5,263 nt of DNA from JBAZTA01 sp964588175. Its GTDB lineage: Bacteria; Omnitrophota; Gorgyraeia; Gygaellales; Profunditerraquicolaceae. A program made the translations under genes and the position numbers. The DNA is taken from assembly GCA_964588175.1 (NCBI GenBank), contig CAZPNW010000197.1, positions 1 to 5,263 on the forward strand, given 5' to 3'. Positions 4,975-5,263 of the stretch are shown here, piece after piece (position 1 is the first letter of the stretch; each line of letters opens with the position of its first letter). Below the pieces are notes generated by a model that worked only from the letters and a program-made list of their open reading frames with translations, made no database searches and had not been told where the DNA came from.

Positions 4975-5003
4975 ATTCTACAGCTAAATAAGACAGGTTT
5001 CAA
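4975..5003 (-). promoter_or_regulatory. Sigma70-type promoter of greA
   Basis: On the minus strand TTGAAA (5003-4998, 5/6 match to TTGACA) and TAGAAT (4980-4975, 5/6 match to TATAAT) are separated by exactly 17 bp. Transcription would start near 4968, giving a leader of about 60 nt. The promoter lies just after the PII-gene terminator, consistent with an independent greA transcription unit. Confidence 0.7.
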
Positions 5004-5042
5004 TCAAATTCGGAGCAGGAGGATCGCGGTATTCATCTATAG

Positions 5043-5085
5043 AAAAAAAACGGATAAAGCGGCTTTCCGCTTACACCCGTTTTTT
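5043..5085 (-). terminator. Intrinsic terminator of the PII gene, probably bidirectional
   Basis: On the minus strand CGGGTG-T-AAGCGG (5079-5067) pairs with CCGCTT-TATCCG (5062-5051) around an AAAG loop. This gives a 12-bp stem with a single bulged T and two G-T wobbles. Eight T follow (5050-5043). On the plus strand the same hairpin is followed by TTTTTT (5080-5085), so it could also stop transcription coming from the left. It separates the PII gene from the greA promoter. Confidence 0.85.
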
Positions 5086-5104
5086 CCTTGCTTATGTTTA
5101 ATTC

Positions 5105-5120
5105 CCGGGATTTATCCCGG
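5105..5120. repeat. Short inverted repeat after the PII gene
   Basis: CCGGGAT and ATCCCGG form a 7-bp inverted repeat separated by only two bases, about 20 nt after the PII stop codon. The outer base pairs could form a small hairpin. No T-run follows, so the proper terminator is the one at 5043-5085. It may simply protect the 3' end or be fortuitous. Confidence 0.4.
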
Positions 5121-5140
5121 ATATCGCACTTCCACCGAGA

Positions 5141-5263
5141 TCATCCGATCGCCCCTGAGCCTCGTTCTTCGGTACGGATACGCACGCATTCCTTAAGGTC
5201 GAGCACGAAGATCTTGCCGTCGCCGGTCTCCCCTGTCTTGGCTCCCCTGACGATCGCTTTGAT
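5141..5263 (-). CDS. PII nitrogen-regulatory protein, C-terminal part (runs off the window)
   Basis: Only the last 40 codons and the stop are present; the gene continues beyond the right edge. The peptide contains T-GET-GDGKIFVLDL, which fits the PII C-terminal signature (S/T-x3-G-D-G-K-I-F), followed by CVRIRTEERG. The GDGK segment contributes to the ATP/ADP site and the RxR of VRIRT to phosphate binding in PII trimers. PII proteins sense 2-oxoglutarate and adenylate and control glutamine synthetase, AmtB or other targets. The T-loop with its modifiable Tyr lies outside the window, so GlnB and GlnK cannot be separated. The C-terminus ends GSGAIG, one residue past the common AAI-type ending. 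The gene ends 56 nt before a strong terminator. Confidence 0.93.
   Translation of the reverse strand: MKAIVRGAKTGETGDGKIFVLDLKECVRIRTEERGSGAIG

Overview
The window is a compact bacterial segment with every recognisable gene on the minus strand, so it reads from the right edge to the left. Base composition is moderate (roughly mid-40s % GC by eye). The lineage cannot be fixed from these genes. The style (OmpR/CusS-like two-component pair, stand-alone receivers, PilZ, greA, PII), together with an intergenic stretch of shuffled short words and a 20-bp CCTGCC...GGCAGG palindrome, resembles genomes of uncultivated lineages such as Omnitrophota. That is a low-confidence inference.

Layout from right to left. 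(1) 5141-5263: the last 40 codons of a PII nitrogen-regulatory protein (glnB/glnK family), followed by a strong, probably bidirectional terminator at 5043-5085. (2) A good sigma70-type promoter (4975-5003) drives greA (GTG start, 4431-4907). After 18 nt comes a guanine-deaminase-like CDA-fold enzyme (3924-4412). (3) 3782-3926 is a short intergenic stretch with a possible promoter, an optimally spaced SD before a 5-codon ORF, and an intrinsic terminator. (4) An OmpR/PhoB-type response regulator (3104-3772) and a CusS-like membrane histidine kinase (1615-3096) form a two-component operon. (5) 1339-1614 has no gene and holds degenerate interspersed repeats and the palindrome. (6) A promoter region with four heptamers at exact 11-bp spacing (a Pho-box-like OmpR/PhoB-family site placed 10 nt upstream of a -10) precedes three genes: two stand-alone receiver proteins overlapping by 14 bp (890-1252, 529-903) and a PilZ-domain protein (110-511). 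A weak terminator candidate lies at 47-95.

How it may work together: the kinase would sense an unknown extracytoplasmic signal and phosphorylate the winged-helix regulator. The Pho-box-like array suggests that this regulator, or another of its family, switches on the receiver-receiver-PilZ operon. That operon would link phosphorylation signalling to c-di-GMP output. The array and the domains are seen in the sequence; the regulatory connection is inference. The greA/deaminase pair and the PII gene look like unrelated housekeeping neighbours.
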